Positions 62,802 through 64,000 of a DNA stretch of 64,000 nucleotides are shown here, one piece after another (position 1 is the first letter of the stretch; every line of letters begins with the position of its first letter). The stretch covers positions 1 to 64,000 of the forward strand of contig NZ_JACCDF010000016.1 in assembly GCF_013415105.1 (NCBI RefSeq), given 5' to 3'. The translations under genes and the position numbers were made by a program. The notes under the pieces were generated by a model. It worked only from the letters and a program-made list of their open reading frames with translations. It did no database searches and was not told the origin of the DNA. The stretch comes from Vreelandella salicampi (GTDB lineage Bacteria > Pseudomonadota > Gammaproteobacteria > Pseudomonadales > Halomonadaceae).

Positions 62802-64000
62802 TTACTTAGAAGGCGCGTTTTGCAAGCGCTCTTTTAACGCTTGCGCTTCTTCTGGGTCGAGTTCCCAGGCTTTAGGATCCAGGTCGAGATCCGGATGCTG
62901 GTTAGCATCAAAAATCGGCTGTTTGATGCCCTGGCGACGCTGCACATCGAAGTCTTTCAAAATGCGTAGACCGCATTTGAACAGCATGATTAGCGCAATC
63001 AGGTTGACCACTGCCAGAAGGCCCATGGTGACATCGGCAAAACCGAACACGGTGCCCAAATCAGTCGTCGCACCCCAGCAAACCAGCAGCACAATGGCGA
63101 CACGGAAGGCGTTAAACAGGTTCTGGTTATCGCGGCTAAAGAAGTTCAAGCTGTTCTCGCCCAAGTAGTAGTTGTACAAAATGGTGCTGAAGGCAAACAG
63201 CAGCAGCGCCAGGCTAACAAAAGTGCGGCCCCACTCGCCGACGTGATCGGCCAACGCCGCCTGGGTAAGCGCAATGCCTTCAACGCCGCCAGCGACGGAG
63301 GGATCGTATGCACCGCTAAGCAAAATGACGAATGCGGTAGCGGAACAGATAATCACCGTATCGATGAATACCGAAAACGCCTGCACGATGCCCTGGTTGG
63401 CCGGGTGCGGCACATAGGCCACCGCCGCCACGTTGGGCGCACTGCCTAAGCCCGCTTCATTGGAGAACAGGCCGCGCTTCAAGCCCATCATGATCGCCGC
63501 GCCAATACCGCCACCGACGACTGGTTCAAGCCCGAAGGCACTTTTCACGATCAAGGCAACAATCCAGGGGATCTCACCAATATTCATGGCGATGACCAGC
63601 AGCGCGATGGCGATATAGCTCACCGCCATAAAGGGCACCAACACCTCAGAGATACGCGCGATGCGCTTAATACCACCGAAGATAATCAGCCCGACAAGCA
63701 TCGCCAGGGCAATACCGCTATACAGCACCGGCACGCCGAAAGCGTCGCCGAAGGAGGTTGCCACTGCATAGGATTGCAGCGCGGTAAAAGCAAAGCCGAA
63801 GGTCAACAGCAGCAGTATCGAGTAGAACGCTGCCAGCCAGCGCCACTGCTTACCCAGCCCTTTAACAATGTAGTACGCAGGGCCTCCGCGATAAGTGCCA
63901 TCGCCTTCGGCCTCTTTATACGTCTGCGCCAGGGTGCATTCCAAAAAGCTGGTGGCCATGCCCATCAAACCGACTAGCCACATCCAGAAAATCGCCCCTG
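62802..64000 (-). CDS. Sodium:alanine symporter (AGCS family), 5' end outside window
   Basis: The C-terminal ~398 residues of an alanine or glycine:cation symporter run off the right edge. The frame is open to base 64000 and starts GAIFWMWLVGLMGMATSFLE, a conserved family segment normally near residue 90. GGGIGAAIMMGLKRGLFSNEAGLGSAPN and YYLGENSLNFFSRDN are also typical. It imports amino acids with Na+, powered by the gradient the Na+-NQR makes. The C-terminal acidic tail (LDPEEAQALKERLQ) is family-typical. The real start lies beyond the window; an ATG at 63983 is internal. Confidence 0.92.
   Translation of the reverse strand, partial: GAIFWMWLVGLMGMATSFLECTLAQTYKEAEGDGTYRGGPAYYIVKGLGKQWRWLAAFYSILLLLTFGFAFTALQSYAVATSFGDAFGVPVLYSGIALAMLVGLIIFGGIKRIARISEVLVPFMAVSYIAIALLVIAMNIGEIPWIVALIVKSAFGLEPVVGGGIGAAIMMGLKRGLFSNEAGLGSAPNVAAVAYVPHPANQGIVQAFSVFIDTVIICSATAFVILLSGAYDPSVAGGVEGIALTQAALADHVGEWGRTFVSLALLLFAFSTILYNYYLGENSLNFFSRDNQNLFNAFRVAIVLLVCWGATTDLGTVFGFADVTMGLLAVVNLIALIMLFKCGLRILKDFDVQRRQGIKQPIFDANQHPDLDLDPKAWELDPEEAQALKERLQNAPSK

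Noticed and set aside
1-64000. CRISPR arrays, tRNA or rRNA genes, prophage or integrase modules, toxin-antitoxin pairs
   Set aside because: None was found on reading both strands; gaps lack regular repeats or cloverleaf sequences, and no defence-type protein is encoded.

Overview
The window looks like a chromosomal segment of a moderately halophilic gammaproteobacterium, most likely in the Halomonadaceae (Halomonas, Vreelandella or a close relative). The evidence is a complete Na+-translocating NADH:quinone reductase operon, a Pseudomonas-like topA/DUF6586 pair, the usual proteobacterial rod-shape and lipoate cluster, a DUF3141 protein related to polyhydroxyalkanoate synthases, and moderately high GC throughout. 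The genus is inferred from protein resemblance, not computed. I see no rRNA, tRNA, CRISPR array or prophage. The only mobile DNA is the right end of an IS30-type element at the extreme left.

Layout. 1-120: IS30 transposase tail. 238-2024: an exported oxidoreductase-fold protein without cysteine, overlapping a membrane diguanylate cyclase. 2013-3730: sthA transhydrogenase and nqrM. 3904-9889: nqrABCDEF on the minus strand, ending in a strong terminator. 10153-11616: a long-form glyceraldehyde-3-phosphate dehydrogenase. 11899-17722: mfd overlapping a LysM L,D-transpeptidase, then a Braun-type lipoprotein and a Tat-type L,D-transpeptidase. 17747-21512: a helical protein of unknown role, a DUF6586 protein and topA. 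21816-24230: the DUF3141 PhaC-like protein with a basic tail. 24464-35916: lipA, then the minus-strand run lipB, DUF493, dacA, rlpA, mltB, rodA, mrdA, rlmH, rsfS, nadD, proA.

36063-39286: two overlapping membrane proteins with decayed GGDEF-like domains and a DedA-PAP2 fusion. 39308-41973: a LysE-type exporter, ubiX and mpl. 42197-50854: a glutaredoxin, then a five-gene peptide ABC transporter, a LysR regulator and a PepQ-like prolidase, which together form a peptide uptake and breakdown unit. 51219-56404: a flavin monooxygenase and a 2,3-butanediol-dehydrogenase-like enzyme, divergent from an AcoR-type sigma-54 activator. The intergenic region has a good sigma-54 promoter and two helically phased activator-type sites. 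56507-58546: a MoxR ATPase and VWA protein pair. 58621-61664: an MFS transporter divergent from an XRE-cupin regulator and azlCD, with a 32-bp perfect palindrome between them. 61728-64000: a type I asparaginase and the 5'-truncated part of a sodium:alanine symporter.

Most of the window is core genome. The parts most worth following up are the sigma-54 monooxygenase locus, the tandem decayed GGDEF proteins, the PhaC-like protein with a histone-like tail, and the cluster of two L,D-transpeptidases around a lipoprotein. I found no clear evidence of a wholly new defence or mobile system.
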